A DNA stretch of 64,000 bases from Pseudonocardia sp. EC080619-01 (GTDB taxonomy: Bacteria > Actinomycetota > Actinomycetes > Mycobacteriales > Pseudonocardiaceae): positions 4,076,501 through 4,140,500 of the forward strand of contig NZ_CP012184.1 in the NCBI RefSeq assembly GCF_001420995.1, read 5' to 3'. Below, piece by piece: positions 51,468 through 63,512 of the stretch. The first letter of the stretch is position 1. Each line of letters begins with the position of its first letter. The position numbers and the translations under genes were made by a program. The notes under the pieces are model-generated. The model was not told the origin of the DNA. It worked only from the letters and a program-made list of their open reading frames with translations, and ran no database searches.

Positions 51468-51854
51468 TCAGCCCGACGACGGCGCCCGGCTGAGGTCCAC
51501 GACGCAGAACACGTTGCCCTCCGGATCGGCGATGACGACGAAGTCGGGCTCCGCCGGGTAGCCGTCCCACGCCGGCAGTGTCGCGCCCAGCTCCACCAGT
51601 CGCCGGACCTCGTCGTCCTGCTCGGTGGTGGTGTCGACCAGCAGGTCGAGGTGCAGGCGGGGTCGCGGTTCCGGTGGCGAGTCGCTGCGCATGAGACCGA
51701 GCACCCGGTCGCCGTCCGGGGTGGTGAGGGTGCGCCAGCGGTCGCTCGACCACTCGTCCGCGACGGTGAGGTGGAGCGCGGCCGACCAGAACGCGGCGGC
51801 GCGGTCGAGGTCGGCGACGCCGACGACGGGGAACCCGAGTCTCAGCACGGGCAC
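51468..51854 (-). CDS. VOC-family protein, possibly iron-box controlled
   Basis: A 128-residue VOC-family protein with LGFPVVGVADLDRAAAFWSA, the middle DEWSSDRWRTLTTPDGDRVL and FVVIADPEGNVFCVVDLS. It is a dioxygenase/glyoxalase-like protein of unknown substrate. GTG at 51854 is preferred; an upstream GTG at 51944 would bring the start to within 19 bp of a strong IdeR-like box, so iron repression is plausible in either case. It lies 26 bp upstream of prfC. Confidence 0.72.
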   Translation of the reverse strand: MPVLRLGFPVVGVADLDRAAAFWSAALHLTVADEWSSDRWRTLTTPDGDRVLGLMRSDSPPEPRPRLHLDLLVDTTTEQDDEVRRLVELGATLPAWDGYPAEPDFVVIADPEGNVFCVVDLSRAPSSG

Positions 51855-51962
51855 AGTGTGGGGCCGCCCCCCGACGGTTCGACGGCCCGGCCGCACGAGT
51901 GCGACCGGGCCGTCCGTCCCGAACTGACGCGCCGCTCCCACCACGAAGCGACACCGCGGACA

Positions 51963-51977
51963 TTAGGTAAGCCTGAC

Positions 51978-51981
<4 letters not shown>
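51963..51981. promoter_or_regulatory. IdeR/DmdR-type iron box
   Basis: TTAGGTAAGCCTGACCTAA matches the 19 bp actinobacterial iron-box consensus TTAGGTTAGGCTAACCTAA at 16 of 19 positions. It overlaps the last codons of the ankyrin gene and sits upstream of the VOC gene. Confidence 0.65.
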
Positions 51982-54838
<2,857 letters not shown>

Positions 54839-55108
54839 CCCGGGGCGCCGCCCGGCAGCCCGGTGCCGAGTGACCGGCACGTTGGGCGGATCGCGACCGG
54901 GCGACCGCGGCCGTCGTCGCGCCGGTCGCGGCGCGACCCGCGTGACCGGCCGCTCACCGGGCGTGTTCCCGTCCGGCGCGGCCGGCGTGCCGGACGGCGA
55001 CCGGCCCTCCGGCCGGGCGCGTCCGACCGCCCCCGTCCGGCCCGCAGCACCTACTCTCGGAGCAGGCCGGGTGTCCGGCCGGGTGGCGAACGGAAGGCGG
55101 AATCTCCG

Positions 55109-55828
55109 GTGTTGCAGGCGGCTCTCAACGGGTCACGACCGGCGGACGCACATCCCGCCCTCCCGGTGCTGCCGCGCCACCTGGCCCGCGACGCCCGTGC
55201 GGTGGCCCGGCTCGGTGTCACCTCGGTGCACGTCCACCCGCGCGACGACTCCGGCTCCGAGACGAACGACCCCTCCGTCGTCGGCGACGTCGTCGCATTG
55301 ATCCGGCAGGAGGCGCCGGGCATCGAGATCGGCGTGCCCACCGGCCGCTGGATCCAGCCCGACCCGAACGACCGCGTCGAGACCGTCCTGACCTGGGGCC
55401 GGCTGGGTTCCGGCAAGCCCGACGTGTGCGGAGTCAACGTGCACGAGCTCGGCTGGACCGACGTCTGCCGGGCCGCCTGGTCGGTCGGCATCGCCGTCGA
55501 GCTGGGTGTCTGGACCAGCGGCGACGCGGTGACCCTGCGCCAGAACGGCCTCCCGCCCGGGACCCGGCGGGTGATCGCGGAGTCGACCGTCATCGACCCG
55601 GAGACCGCCGTCGCCGAGGGCATCCGGATCCTGCGTGCGCTCGGCCAGCCCCCGGTCCCCGTGCTGCTGCACGGCGAGGAGGAGGGCGCCTGGCCGGTCC
55701 TGGAGTACGCGACCCGGGTCAACATCGACACCCGGATCGGTTTCGAGGACGTCCTGGTCCGGCCGGACGGCTGGCTGGCCACCGGCAACGACGACCTCGT
55801 CCGCACCGCCCTGTCGATCCGGGTCTGA
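55109..55828 (+). CDS. BKACE-family (DUF849) beta-keto acid cleavage-like enzyme, short form
   Basis: A 239-residue protein with the BKACE signature: LQAALNGSRPADAHPALPV and the metal-binding HVHPRDDSGSET (two His), VGVPTGRWIQPD, SGKPDVCGVNVHELGWTDVC and HGEEEGAWPVLEYATRVNID. Characterised relatives cleave beta-keto acids with acetyl-CoA. At 239 residues it is shorter than the usual 270-310 and ends without the last helices. The start GTG 55109 has a GGAAGGCGG site. The roughly 270 bp upstream to ligA contain no other gene. The missing C-terminal segment makes the activity uncertain. Confidence 0.75.
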   Translation: MLQAALNGSRPADAHPALPVLPRHLARDARAVARLGVTSVHVHPRDDSGSETNDPSVVGDVVALIRQEAPGIEIGVPTGRWIQPDPNDRVETVLTWGRLGSGKPDVCGVNVHELGWTDVCRAAWSVGIAVELGVWTSGDAVTLRQNGLPPGTRRVIAESTVIDPETAVAEGIRILRALGQPPVPVLLHGEEEGAWPVLEYATRVNIDTRIGFEDVLVRPDGWLATGNDDLVRTALSIRV

Positions 55829-55851
55829 GCCCCGGGCCCGGCGGGCGGGTC

Positions 55852-56508
55852 TCAGGCCTTGAGGACCGTCGCCACGATCCCGGCCAGGTGCGCCAGCCGC
55901 GCCAGCTCCGACGGCCGGAACACCGGCCCGCCCGGGCGCCCGACCACCAGCGTCTTCGGAGGCACCCCGGTGCCGAACGGTGCCGCGGCCAGCTCGGTGT
56001 CCATCGCCCGCCACGGCTCGGGCACCCAGTGGCCGTCGTCGAGCGCGATCGCCCGGTCCAGCGGCAGCCACGGCAGGTCCCCGGTGCGGGTCTCGGGGGC
56101 GGCCGAGCTCTCCGCGATGCGGTAGGAGCGGCCGTGCTCGCTCACCGCGACCAGCGCCCACCCGGCCCGGAACAGCCGCGGGACCTCCGCGGCGAGCAGG
56201 TCGAGCCCGTGCCCCGGGTCCCCGGCGATCTCGTCGAGCAGCTCCAGCTCGCGGTGTGTGTCCAGCTGCCCGGTGTGCGGGCGGACCGACTCCACCGTCA
56301 CCCCCGGCACGGACTCGGCCGCGGTGATCAGCACGTCCGGCGGGCGGTGGGTCGACAGCTCGACCGCGATGTCGTCGATCGCCTGCCCGTCGCCACGCTC
56401 GACGACGTCGACGCTCAGGATGTCCGCACCCGCACCGCCGAGCGCGGACGCCACGGCTCCGAGGTTGCCGGGCTTGTCCGGGAGGATGACCCGGAGCAGG
56501 AACGACAC
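55852..56508 (-). CDS. ACT-domain protein (Rv3013-like)
   Basis: A 218-residue protein with an N-terminal ACT domain (LRVILPDKPGNLGAVASALG, IDDIAVELSTHRPPDVLITA then AESVPGVTVE), a small-molecule-binding regulatory fold. A C-terminal region (LLDEIAGDPGHGLDLLAAEV, then PRLFRAGWALVAVSEHGRSY and the NRLARLAHLAG-like end) has no assigned function. Amino-acid-responsive regulation is the family expectation. GTG 56508 is the start of the ACT fold. It is divergent from gatC. In mycobacteria the homologue sits between ligA and gatC. Confidence 0.75.
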   Translation of the reverse strand: MSFLLRVILPDKPGNLGAVASALGGAGADILSVDVVERGDGQAIDDIAVELSTHRPPDVLITAAESVPGVTVESVRPHTGQLDTHRELELLDEIAGDPGHGLDLLAAEVPRLFRAGWALVAVSEHGRSYRIAESSAAPETRTGDLPWLPLDRAIALDDGHWVPEPWRAMDTELAAAPFGTGVPPKTLVVGRPGGPVFRPSELARLAHLAGIVATVLKA

Positions 56509-56879
56509 GGACGGATCCTCTCCCTCGGCGCGGACGCCCTCGTGGGCATGCCGGTGACCCCCGCGCGGGCGGCACGGGGCCGTCCGGCACGGGAACCGTG
56601 ATCCTGCCACCCGGGCCCGCCGGAGGTCATCTCCTCCCCGCCGGTGCGCGGGCGCGGGCGCGGCCACCGGGGGGCGCCCGGGCGGGGGACCGGCGGGAAT
56701 AGACTGGATGCACACCGGCGCACACGTCCCCGCCGGGGCGTGTCGGGCGGTGTCCCGGGTAGGCCGCAGCACCCGTCGTCGTCGTACCGCCGTCGCGGTG
56801 CGGTGGCCGCGAGCGCGCGGGACGCACCGCGACGGGACCGCCCAGCGCAGCCGCGAGCAAAACCATCCCGAGGAGGGGC
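56509..56879. other. Gene-free region upstream of gatCAB
   Basis: No gene recognised in 371 bp between divergent genes. TAGACT at 56700-56705 is a possible -10 for the gat operon; no matching -35 was seen. Confidence 0.4.
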
Positions 56880-57203
56880 ATGACCGCCGATTCCCCCGCA
56901 GCGGGCGGGGCCATCACGCGGGACGAGGTCGCACACCTCGCCCGGCTGGCCCGCCTGGCCGTCACCGAGGAGGAGCTGGACGTCTTCGCGGGCCAGCTCG
57001 ACGTGATCATCGGGTCGGTGGCCCGGGTCGGGGAGGTCGCCGCCGACGACATCCCGCCGACCTCGCACGCCGTCCCGCTGGAGAACGTGTTCCGGCCCGA
57101 CGAGCGCCGTCCGAGCCTGGAGCAGTCCCAGGCGCTGGCCGGTGCGCCGGCCGCCGAGCAGGGCCGTTTCCGGGTGCCGCGGATCCTGGGGGAGGAGCAG
57201 TGA
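56880..57203 (+). CDS. gatC: Asp-tRNA(Asn)/Glu-tRNA(Gln) amidotransferase subunit C
   Basis: A 107-residue GatC. Typical start: [20 protein letters not shown], then [20 protein letters not shown] and late PRILGEE. It wraps around GatA and GatB and stabilises the complex. It overlaps gatA by four bases, starting the gatCAB operon. Confidence 0.95.
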   Translation: MTADSPAAGGAITRDEVAHLARLARLAVTEEELDVFAGQLDVIIGSVARVGEVAADDIPPTSHAVPLENVFRPDERRPSLEQSQALAGAPAAEQGRFRVPRILGEEQ

Positions 57204-58699
57204 GCGATCTCGTCCGCATGACGGCCGCCGAGCTCGCGGGGAAGATCCACTCCCGCGAGGTCTCCGCGGTCGAGGCCGCACAGGCCCACCTCGACCGGAT
57301 CGCCGCCGTCGACGACGGGGTGCACGCGTTCCTGCACGTCGGTGCCGAGTCCGCGCTGGCCTCCGCCGGCCGGGTCGACGCCGCGCTGGCCGACGGGGCC
57401 GTCCCGGTGTCGCCGCTGGCCGGCGTGCCGCTGGCGCTCAAGGACGTCTTCACCACCTCGGACATGCCGACGACGTGCGGCTCGAAGATCCTCGAGGGCT
57501 GGCAGCCGCCGTACGACGCGACGGTCACCGAGCGGCTGCGCGCCGCCGGGATCACGATCCTGGGCAAGACGAACATGGACGAGTTCGCGATGGGCTCCTC
57601 CACCGAGCACTCCGCGTACGGCGTCACCCGCAACCCGTGGGACACCTCGCGGGTCCCGGGCGGGTCCGGCGGCGGGTCCGCGGCCGCGCTGGCCGCGTAC
57701 GAGGCACCGCTGGCGATCGGCACCGACACCGGCGGCTCGATCCGCCAGCCGGCCGCCTTCACCGGCACCGTCGGCGTCAAGCCCACCTACGGCCAGGTCT
57801 CGCGCTACGGCCTGGTGGCCTGCGCGTCGTCGCTGGACCAGGGCGGGCCGTGCGCCCGCACGGTGCTCGACGCGGCGCTGCTGCACGAGGTGATCGGCGG
57901 GCACGACCCGCGCGACTCGACGTCGATCGACCGGCCGGTGCCCGACGTCGTCGCGGCCGCCCGCCAGGGCGCGACCGGCGACCTGTCCGGGCTGAAGGTC
58001 GGCGTCGTCCGCGAGCTGGGCGGTGAGGGCTACCAGCCCGGCGTCCGGGCCGCGTACGACGCGTCGCTGCGCAGGCTCGAGAAGCTCGGAGCCGAGCTGG
58101 TCGAGGTGTCCTGCCCGCACTTCGAGTACGGGATGGCCGCCTACTACCTGATCCTGCCGAGCGAGGTGTCGTCGAACCTGGCCCGGTTCGACGCGATGCG
58201 CTACGGCCTGCGTGCGGCCGAGGGCCGCAGCGCCGAGGAGGTCATGGCGAACACCCGCGAGCAGGGCTTCGGCCCCGAGGTCAAGCGCCGGATCATGCTC
58301 GGTACCTACGCGCTGTCGTCGGGCTACTACGACGCCTACTACGGCCAGGCGCAGAAGGTCCGCACGCTGATCAGCCGGGACTTCGCGGCCGCGTTCGAGC
58401 AGGCCGACGTGCTGGTCTCGCCGACCACACCGACCGTGCCGTTCCCGATCGGGGACAAGGTCGACGACCCGCTGGCCATGTACCTCAACGACCTGGCCAC
58501 GATCCCGACGAACCTGGCAGGCGTGGCCGGGATGTCGGTGCCGTCCGGGCTGTCCGAGGGTCTCCCGACCGGGCTCCAGGTCATGGCGCCCGCGCTCGGC
58601 GAGGCCGTGATGTACCGCGTCGGGGCCGCCTTCGAGGCCGCCCGCGACGCCGACGACGGCGGTCCCCTGATCGCGCGCGTTCCGGAGGTGTCCCCGTGA
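57200..58699 (+). CDS. gatA: Asp-tRNA(Asn)/Glu-tRNA(Gln) amidotransferase subunit A
   Basis: A 499-residue amidase that liberates ammonia from glutamine. Catalytic triad Lys81 (PLALKDVF), cis-Ser156 and Ser180 ([16 protein letters not shown]) are in place, preceded by [20 protein letters not shown]. It is full length. It overlaps gatB by four bases. Ammonia is channelled to GatB to form Gln-tRNA(Gln) or Asn-tRNA(Asn). Confidence 0.95.
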   Translation: MSDLVRMTAAELAGKIHSREVSAVEAAQAHLDRIAAVDDGVHAFLHVGAESALASAGRVDAALADGAVPVSPLAGVPLALKDVFTTSDMPTTCGSKILEGWQPPYDATVTERLRAAGITILGKTNMDEFAMGSSTEHSAYGVTRNPWDTSRVPGGSGGGSAAALAAYEAPLAIGTDTGGSIRQPAAFTGTVGVKPTYGQVSRYGLVACASSLDQGGPCARTVLDAALLHEVIGGHDPRDSTSIDRPVPDVVAAARQGATGDLSGLKVGVVRELGGEGYQPGVRAAYDASLRRLEKLGAELVEVSCPHFEYGMAAYYLILPSEVSSNLARFDAMRYGLRAAEGRSAEEVMANTREQGFGPEVKRRIMLGTYALSSGYYDAYYGQAQKVRTLISRDFAAAFEQADVLVSPTTPTVPFPIGDKVDDPLAMYLNDLATIPTNLAGVAGMSVPSGLSEGLPTGLQVMAPALGEAVMYRVGAAFEAARDADDGGPLIARVPEVSP

Positions 58700-60201
58700 C
58701 CACGACCGAACCCGAGCTGGTGGAGTACGACGACGTCGTCGCGCGCTTCGACCCGGTGCTGGGCATCGAGGTGCACGTGGAGCTGTCCACGAACACCAAG
58801 ATGTTCTGCGGCTGCCCGACGGAGTTCGGTGCCGAGCCGAACACCCAGGTCTGCCCGGTCTGCCTGGGCCTGCCCGGCGCGCTGCCGGTCGTCAACCGGG
58901 CCGCGGTGGAGTCGGCGATCCGGATCGGCCTGGCGCTGAACTGCTCGATCGCCCCCTGGGGCCGGTTCGCCCGGAAGAACTACTTCTACCCGGACATGCC
59001 GAAGAACTTCCAGACCAGCCAGTACGACGAGCCGATCGCCGTCGACGGGTTCCTGGACCTGACCCTCGACGACGGCGAGGTCGTCCGGATCGGCATCGAG
59101 CGCGCGCACATGGAGGAGGACACCGGCAAGTCGCTGCACGTGGGCGGCTCGGACGGCCGGATCCACGGCGCCGACCACTCGCTGCTCGACTACAACCGGG
59201 CCGGCGTCCCGCTGATCGAGATCGTCACGAAGATGGTCCCGGACACCGGCGCCCGCGCCCCGGAGGTCGCCCGCGCGTACGTCACCGCGCTGCGTGACCT
59301 GGTCAAGTCCCTCGGCGTCTCGGACGTCCGGATGGACCAGGGCTCGATGCGCGCCGACGTGAACCTGTCGCTGTCGCCGAAGGGTGGCGCGCTGGGGACC
59401 CGCACCGAGACGAAGAACGTGAACTCGCTGCGGTCGGTCGAGCGCGCGGTCCGGCACGAGATGAGCCGGCAGGCCGGGGTGCTCGACGCGGGTGGCGAGA
59501 TCGTCCAGGAGACCCGGCACTTCGACGAGGCCACCGGGCACACCCGCGCCGGGCGGCGCAAGGAGACCTCGGAGGACTACCGGTACTTCCCGGAGCCCGA
59601 CCTGGTCCCGATCGCGCCGTCCGCCGAGTGGGTCGAGGAGCTCCGCGGCACCCTGCCGGAGCTGCCGTGGGAGCGGCGCCGCCGGATCCAGGACGAGTGG
59701 GGCGTCTCCGACGAGGAGATCCGCGACCTGGTCAACGCCGGTGCGCTGGACCTGGTCGAGGCGACCGTCGCCGCGGGGGCCTCGTCGCAGGAGGCCCGCT
59801 CCTGGTGGGTCGCCTACCTCGCCCAGCAGGCCAACACCCGCTCGGTGGAGCTCGCCGACCTCGCGATCACCCCCGAGCAGGTCGCCCGGGTGATCGAGCT
59901 CGTCGCGACGGGGGAGCTGACGAACAAGCTCGCCCGCCAGGTCGTCGACGGCGTGCTCGACGGCGAGGGCTCCCCGGACGAGGTCGTGGCCGCCCGTGGC
60001 CTGAAGGTCGTCTCCGACGAGGGCGAGCTGATCGCCGCCGTCGACGCGGCCCTGGCGGAGCAGCCCGACGTCGTGGAGAAGATCCGCGGCGGGAAGGTGC
60101 AGGCGGCCGGCGCGATCGTCGGTGCGGTCATGAAGGCGACCAAGGGCCAGGCCGACGCCAAGCGCGTCCGCGAGCTGGTCGTGGAGCGGGTGGGCACGTA
60201 G
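58696..60201 (+). CDS. gatB: Asp-tRNA(Asn)/Glu-tRNA(Gln) amidotransferase subunit B
   Basis: A 501-residue GatB with the core signature [20 protein letters not shown], the [20 protein letters not shown] segment, [20 protein letters not shown] and the YqeY-like C-terminal tail. It modifies misacylated tRNA. It directly follows gatA; the pfkA gene that separates them in M. tuberculosis is absent. The operon ends in palindrome B. Confidence 0.95.
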   Translation: MTTTEPELVEYDDVVARFDPVLGIEVHVELSTNTKMFCGCPTEFGAEPNTQVCPVCLGLPGALPVVNRAAVESAIRIGLALNCSIAPWGRFARKNYFYPDMPKNFQTSQYDEPIAVDGFLDLTLDDGEVVRIGIERAHMEEDTGKSLHVGGSDGRIHGADHSLLDYNRAGVPLIEIVTKMVPDTGARAPEVARAYVTALRDLVKSLGVSDVRMDQGSMRADVNLSLSPKGGALGTRTETKNVNSLRSVERAVRHEMSRQAGVLDAGGEIVQETRHFDEATGHTRAGRRKETSEDYRYFPEPDLVPIAPSAEWVEELRGTLPELPWERRRRIQDEWGVSDEEIRDLVNAGALDLVEATVAAGASSQEARSWWVAYLAQQANTRSVELADLAITPEQVARVIELVATGELTNKLARQVVDGVLDGEGSPDEVVAARGLKVVSDEGELIAAVDAALAEQPDVVEKIRGGKVQAAGAIVGAVMKATKGQADAKRVRELVVERVGT

Positions 60202-60202
60202 T

Positions 60203-60250
60203 GCTCGTGAGTGGTTATCGCGGTCAGGACCGCGATAACCACTCACGAGC
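60203..60250. repeat. Conserved palindrome family, copy B (perfect)
   Basis: GCTCGTGAGTGGTTATCGCG-GTC and its exact complement, 23 bp each, separated by two bases (60203-60250), right after gatB stop and overlapping the stop of the convergent DUF559-type gene. Confidence 0.8.
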
Positions 60251-61241
60251 CACAGACCGCGCAGCCGGTCTGTGGCCCCTGCCGCCCGTCCCACCCCAAC
60301 CGCCGAAGCACCAGCCCGACCTCCCGCGCGACCCCGCACGGGTCGCCGTCCACCTCCCGCCATCCGAACACCAGGCGGGAGCGGCCGAGGAGCTCGGCGG
60401 CGTTGTCCCGGTGCCGGTCGCGGAAGGCGACGCCGCCACGCAGATGGGTCCGGCCGTCGAGGCGGACGGTCAGGGTGTAGCCCGCCTCGTCGTAGGTGAC
60501 GTCCTCCCAGAGGGTCTGGCCGTCCACCGACAGCGGTGTCTGCCGACGGCCGGCCGGGAGGCCGTGTGCCTGTTCCACCCGGACCAGGTACGCCTCCTCG
60601 AGTGCCGAGTGCACGCCGTGGCGCACCATCGACACCGCGCCGAGCAGGGCCCGCCGGTACCGGCGTGGCGGTCGCTCGGTGAGCCGCAGCTCGACCTCGA
60701 GCGGCCGGACCCTCCCACCGGTGAGGAGCCCGACCAGCGTGGTCCGGGCGGTGATCGCGTCGTCGCACTCGACGGCGAGATCGATGGCGGTGTCGGCCAT
60801 CGAGGTCCGTGGCGGGACCGTACGCGTCACGATGTGCCGGTGGGCCCGGGAACGGTGGACCACGATCCGGCCGTGCTGGCTGATCGCGGACGACCGGTAG
60901 GGCACGGTCAGGTGCACGGGTGGCGGCCCGACGGGAACGAGACCCCACTCCTCGGCCGCCGTGCGATGGCTGAGCGCCGCCGCCGGTCCGCCGTACAGCA
61001 GCGCTCCCGCGATCATCGACGGGCGTGGCGGCGGCCCGGTGAAGGTCGCGTAGACGGACCGGACGAACCCGGACCAGCGCCCGCCGTCGACCTGGGCGAG
61101 GATCTCGGCGTCCCCGACCCCGAACGTCCTCAGCTGCGCGATGCTCACCATGCCGGCCTGCTGGTCCAGCAGGTCGAACCACTCGTTCATCCGCCGGTCC
61201 TGGACGATCGGCGCCGGCACGTGTCGCCTCGTTCTCCGCAT
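60243..61241 (-). CDS. AbiEi-like / DUF559-type protein
   Basis: A 332-residue protein. An N-terminal type IV TA AbiEi-like wHTH (RMNEWFDLLDQQAGMVSIAQ then LRTFGVGDAEILAQVDGGRW, SGFVRSVYATFTGPP) is followed by a linker and a C-terminal DUF559-type nuclease-like fold (WEDVTYDEAGYTLTVRLDGR, RDRHRDNAAELLGRSRLVFG, then WREVDGDPCGVAREVGLVLR). Widespread single-gene actinobacterial protein; no cognate AbiEii toxin is adjacent, so its role is unclear. Start at ATG 61241 or 61190 is possible. Its stop is inside palindrome B. Confidence 0.7.
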   Translation of the reverse strand: MRRTRRHVPAPIVQDRRMNEWFDLLDQQAGMVSIAQLRTFGVGDAEILAQVDGGRWSGFVRSVYATFTGPPPRPSMIAGALLYGGPAAALSHRTAAEEWGLVPVGPPPVHLTVPYRSSAISQHGRIVVHRSRAHRHIVTRTVPPRTSMADTAIDLAVECDDAITARTTLVGLLTGGRVRPLEVELRLTERPPRRYRRALLGAVSMVRHGVHSALEEAYLVRVEQAHGLPAGRRQTPLSVDGQTLWEDVTYDEAGYTLTVRLDGRTHLRGGVAFRDRHRDNAAELLGRSRLVFGWREVDGDPCGVAREVGLVLRRLGWDGRQGPQTGCAVCGS

Positions 61242-61324
61242 GGGACGACCTTCGCGCCGCGGAGGGCCACCGCACGGGGCGTTCGCGGGGCTGTGGACAA
61301 CCTCGCCACTTGTGGGCGCTCCGC

Positions 61325-61371
61325 GCTCGTGAGTGGTTACCGTGGCCAGGACCCTCTTAACCACTCACGGG
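61325..61371. repeat. Conserved palindrome family, copy C (imperfect)
   Basis: GCTCGTGAGTGGTTACCGTG with the opposite arm TTAACCACTCACG; several mismatches in the centre (CCTCTTAA replaces the matching arm). It ends 1 bp before the stop codon of the lipoprotein gene, on its 3' side. Confidence 0.65.
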
Positions 61372-62478
61372 TCAGATGGCGCTCTCGCCGCCGCCCGTCG
61401 GCGGCTGGATGCGCACCACCCGGTCGTCGGTGGCGCCCGGTGCGGCCCCGTCGCGGTTCACCGTGCCCAGCCACAGCAGCCCGTCCGGGGCGACCGTGAC
61501 GGGACCGATCGAGCCGTAGGTGTCCTGCAGCACCGGCTTCGGGTCGCCGGTGAAGGCCCCGTCCCGGCCCGGGGTCAGGACGTACAACGCCTTCCCGCCG
61601 CGCTGGGCGACGGCCAGGGTCCCGGGCAGCACGGTGCACCCGGCGACCCCCGGCCGGTCCGGCCACGTCCACGCGGGTGCTCCCAGCTGCCCGGGCGCGA
61701 CCCTGTACAGGACGTCGCGCCCGGGAGCCCGGTCGGTCACCCAGGTCGTCCGGGCGGCCGGGTCGACGCACACGCCGCCCGGGTCCGCGAGTCCCCGGGC
61801 CAGCACCGGCGACGCCGGGTCCGGGTTCCCGGAGGCCGGCCGGCCCAGCGTGTCGATCCGCAGCACCGCCCCGGCCAGCGGGCCCCCACCGGCGCCGGTC
61901 GCGACCAGCAGCGAGGATCCGTCGGGGTCGGCGGCCAGCGCGCCACCCGGCGGCAGCCCGCCCAGCACCGGCTTCGGCGACTCGCCGGGCGCGATGCGCA
62001 GCACCTCGCCGCCGGCCAGCGCGTACAGCAGCCGGTCCTCGGCGTAGCCGGGGGACAGCACCAGACCGGTGACGCCGGTCGCCGGGTCCACCGGGACGGT
62101 CGCGACCGTGACGGGGTCCTCGCCCCGCTTCACCTGCAGGACCCGTCCGGTGCGCCGCTCCGCGACGAGTGCCTGGTCGCCGGGCGGCAGCACCGCGATC
62201 GCGCCCACCGGCCCGAGGCAGGCCGCGACGACCTGCGGGTCGGGGTCCTCGCACGGGCCGGGCTGCGCCTGCTGCCCGCCCGGCTGCTGCTCGGGTGCCG
62301 GGGGCGGGGGCGCGGGTTCCTCGGTCGGCGCGAGGGCGGGCGGCCCGCCGAGCTCGCCCTCGCCCTCGGCCTTCGGCCGCCAGTCCCGCGCGCCCTGGTC
62401 GGGGAACGTCGCGCACCCGGACACGAGCACGAGCGACGCGAGCAGTGCCGCGACGAGCAGCGGGAGACGGCCGGTCAC
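61372..62478 (-). CDS. Lipoprotein with predicted beta-propeller (sugar dehydrogenase-like)
   Basis: A 368-residue secreted lipoprotein. Signal sequence VTGRLPLLVAALLASLVLVS then C22 lipobox; a Pro-rich spacer follows. The remaining ~290 residues have repeated segments like AIAVLPPGDQALVAERRTGR, VLSPGYAEDRLLYALAGGEV and VTVAPDGLLWLGTVNRDG, typical of PQQ/gluconolactonase-type beta-propellers (glucose/sorbosone dehydrogenase). No clear catalytic residues could be assigned. The GTG at 62478 gives a normal-length signal; earlier GTGs exist. It ends immediately before palindrome C. Confidence 0.72.
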   Translation of the reverse strand: MTGRLPLLVAALLASLVLVSGCATFPDQGARDWRPKAEGEGELGGPPALAPTEEPAPPPPAPEQQPGGQQAQPGPCEDPDPQVVAACLGPVGAIAVLPPGDQALVAERRTGRVLQVKRGEDPVTVATVPVDPATGVTGLVLSPGYAEDRLLYALAGGEVLRIAPGESPKPVLGGLPPGGALAADPDGSSLLVATGAGGGPLAGAVLRIDTLGRPASGNPDPASPVLARGLADPGGVCVDPAARTTWVTDRAPGRDVLYRVAPGQLGAPAWTWPDRPGVAGCTVLPGTLAVAQRGGKALYVLTPGRDGAFTGDPKPVLQDTYGSIGPVTVAPDGLLWLGTVNRDGAAPGATDDRVVRIQPPTGGGESAI

Positions 62479-62531
62479 GACGGCCACGCTAGGGGGCACG
62501 AGGTGAGCGCCGGGTGAGTACCGTTCCGATC

Positions 62532-63455
62532 ATGACGCAGCACCCCGTGACCGTCCTCGTGTCCGACGACGAGGGCATCGAGATCCTGTCCGAGGTGGAG
62601 GGCCTGGAGCCGGTCCGCTACGACCCGGCCGCGCCGCTTCCCGCCGAGGCCGCGTCGGCCCGGGCGCTCGTCCCGCCGTTCCTGTCCGGCACGGACGCGG
62701 TCGCGATCACCGAGAAGCTGCCACGGCTCGAGATCGTCCAGCTGCTGACCGCCGGTGCCGAGGCCTGGATCGGCAGGCTGCCCGAGGGGGTCGCCCTGTC
62801 CGACGGCCGCGGCGCGCACGGCGGGGCCACCGCCGAGTGGGTGGTGTCGGTGCTGCTGGCGGTCTACCGGCACCTCGACCGGTTCGTCCGTGCCCAGGAC
62901 CGCGGGGTGTGGGACTACCACCGGACCGACGAGCTGGCGGGCAAGCGGATCCTCGTCGTCGGCGCGGGTGACGTCGGCGAGCGGACGAAGGCCCGGCTGG
63001 AGCCGTTCGACGTCGAGATCACCATGGTCGGCCGCACCGCCCGCGACGGCGTGCACGGCTGGGACGAGCTGCCCCGGCTGCTGCCCGAGCACGACGCGAC
63101 GGTGCTGATCGTCCCGCTCACCGACGAGACCCGCGGCATGGTCGACGCCGAGTTCCTGGCCGCCATGCCCGACGGTGCGCTGCTCGTCAACGGGGCCCGT
63201 GGACCGGTGTGCGACACCGACGCGCTGCTCGCCGAGCTGCGGTCCGGGCGGTTGCGCGCGGCCGTCGACGTCACCGACCCGGAGCCGCTGCCCGAGGGCC
63301 ACCCGCTGTTCTCGGCCCCCGGGCTGCTGCTCACCCCGCACGTCGGGGGCAGCGTCCCGCTGGCGATGCAGCGGGCCTACCGGGTCGCGGCCGAGCAGCT
63401 CGCCGCGTTCGTCCGCGGCGAGGAGCCCCCGAACCTCGTCACCGGGGCCTACTAG
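62532..63455 (+). CDS. D-isomer-specific 2-hydroxyacid dehydrogenase
   Basis: A 307-residue enzyme with Rossmann motif ILVVGAGDVGERTKARLEPF, the conserved Arg in LVNGARGPVCDTDALLAELR, Glu in DVTDPEPLPEGHPLF and the general acid His in LLTPHVGGSVPLAMQRAYRV. It reduces a 2-keto acid to a D-2-hydroxy acid or the reverse, using NAD(P)H; no acidic residue for NAD discrimination was identifiable. An in-frame GTG at 62514 is an alternative start. Confidence 0.88.
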   Translation: MTQHPVTVLVSDDEGIEILSEVEGLEPVRYDPAAPLPAEAASARALVPPFLSGTDAVAITEKLPRLEIVQLLTAGAEAWIGRLPEGVALSDGRGAHGGATAEWVVSVLLAVYRHLDRFVRAQDRGVWDYHRTDELAGKRILVVGAGDVGERTKARLEPFDVEITMVGRTARDGVHGWDELPRLLPEHDATVLIVPLTDETRGMVDAEFLAAMPDGALLVNGARGPVCDTDALLAELRSGRLRAAVDVTDPEPLPEGHPLFSAPGLLLTPHVGGSVPLAMQRAYRVAAEQLAAFVRGEEPPNLVTGAY

Positions 63456-63512
63456 GGGACTCGCCGGGGGAAACCCGCAGGTGAGCGAGGGCAGCGCCGG
63501 TAGGCTTCCGGC

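Noticed and set aside
58339..61275. 978-codon frame antisense to gatA, gatB and the DUF559-type gene
   Set aside because: Shadow of three well-supported genes; amino-acid composition is low-complexity.
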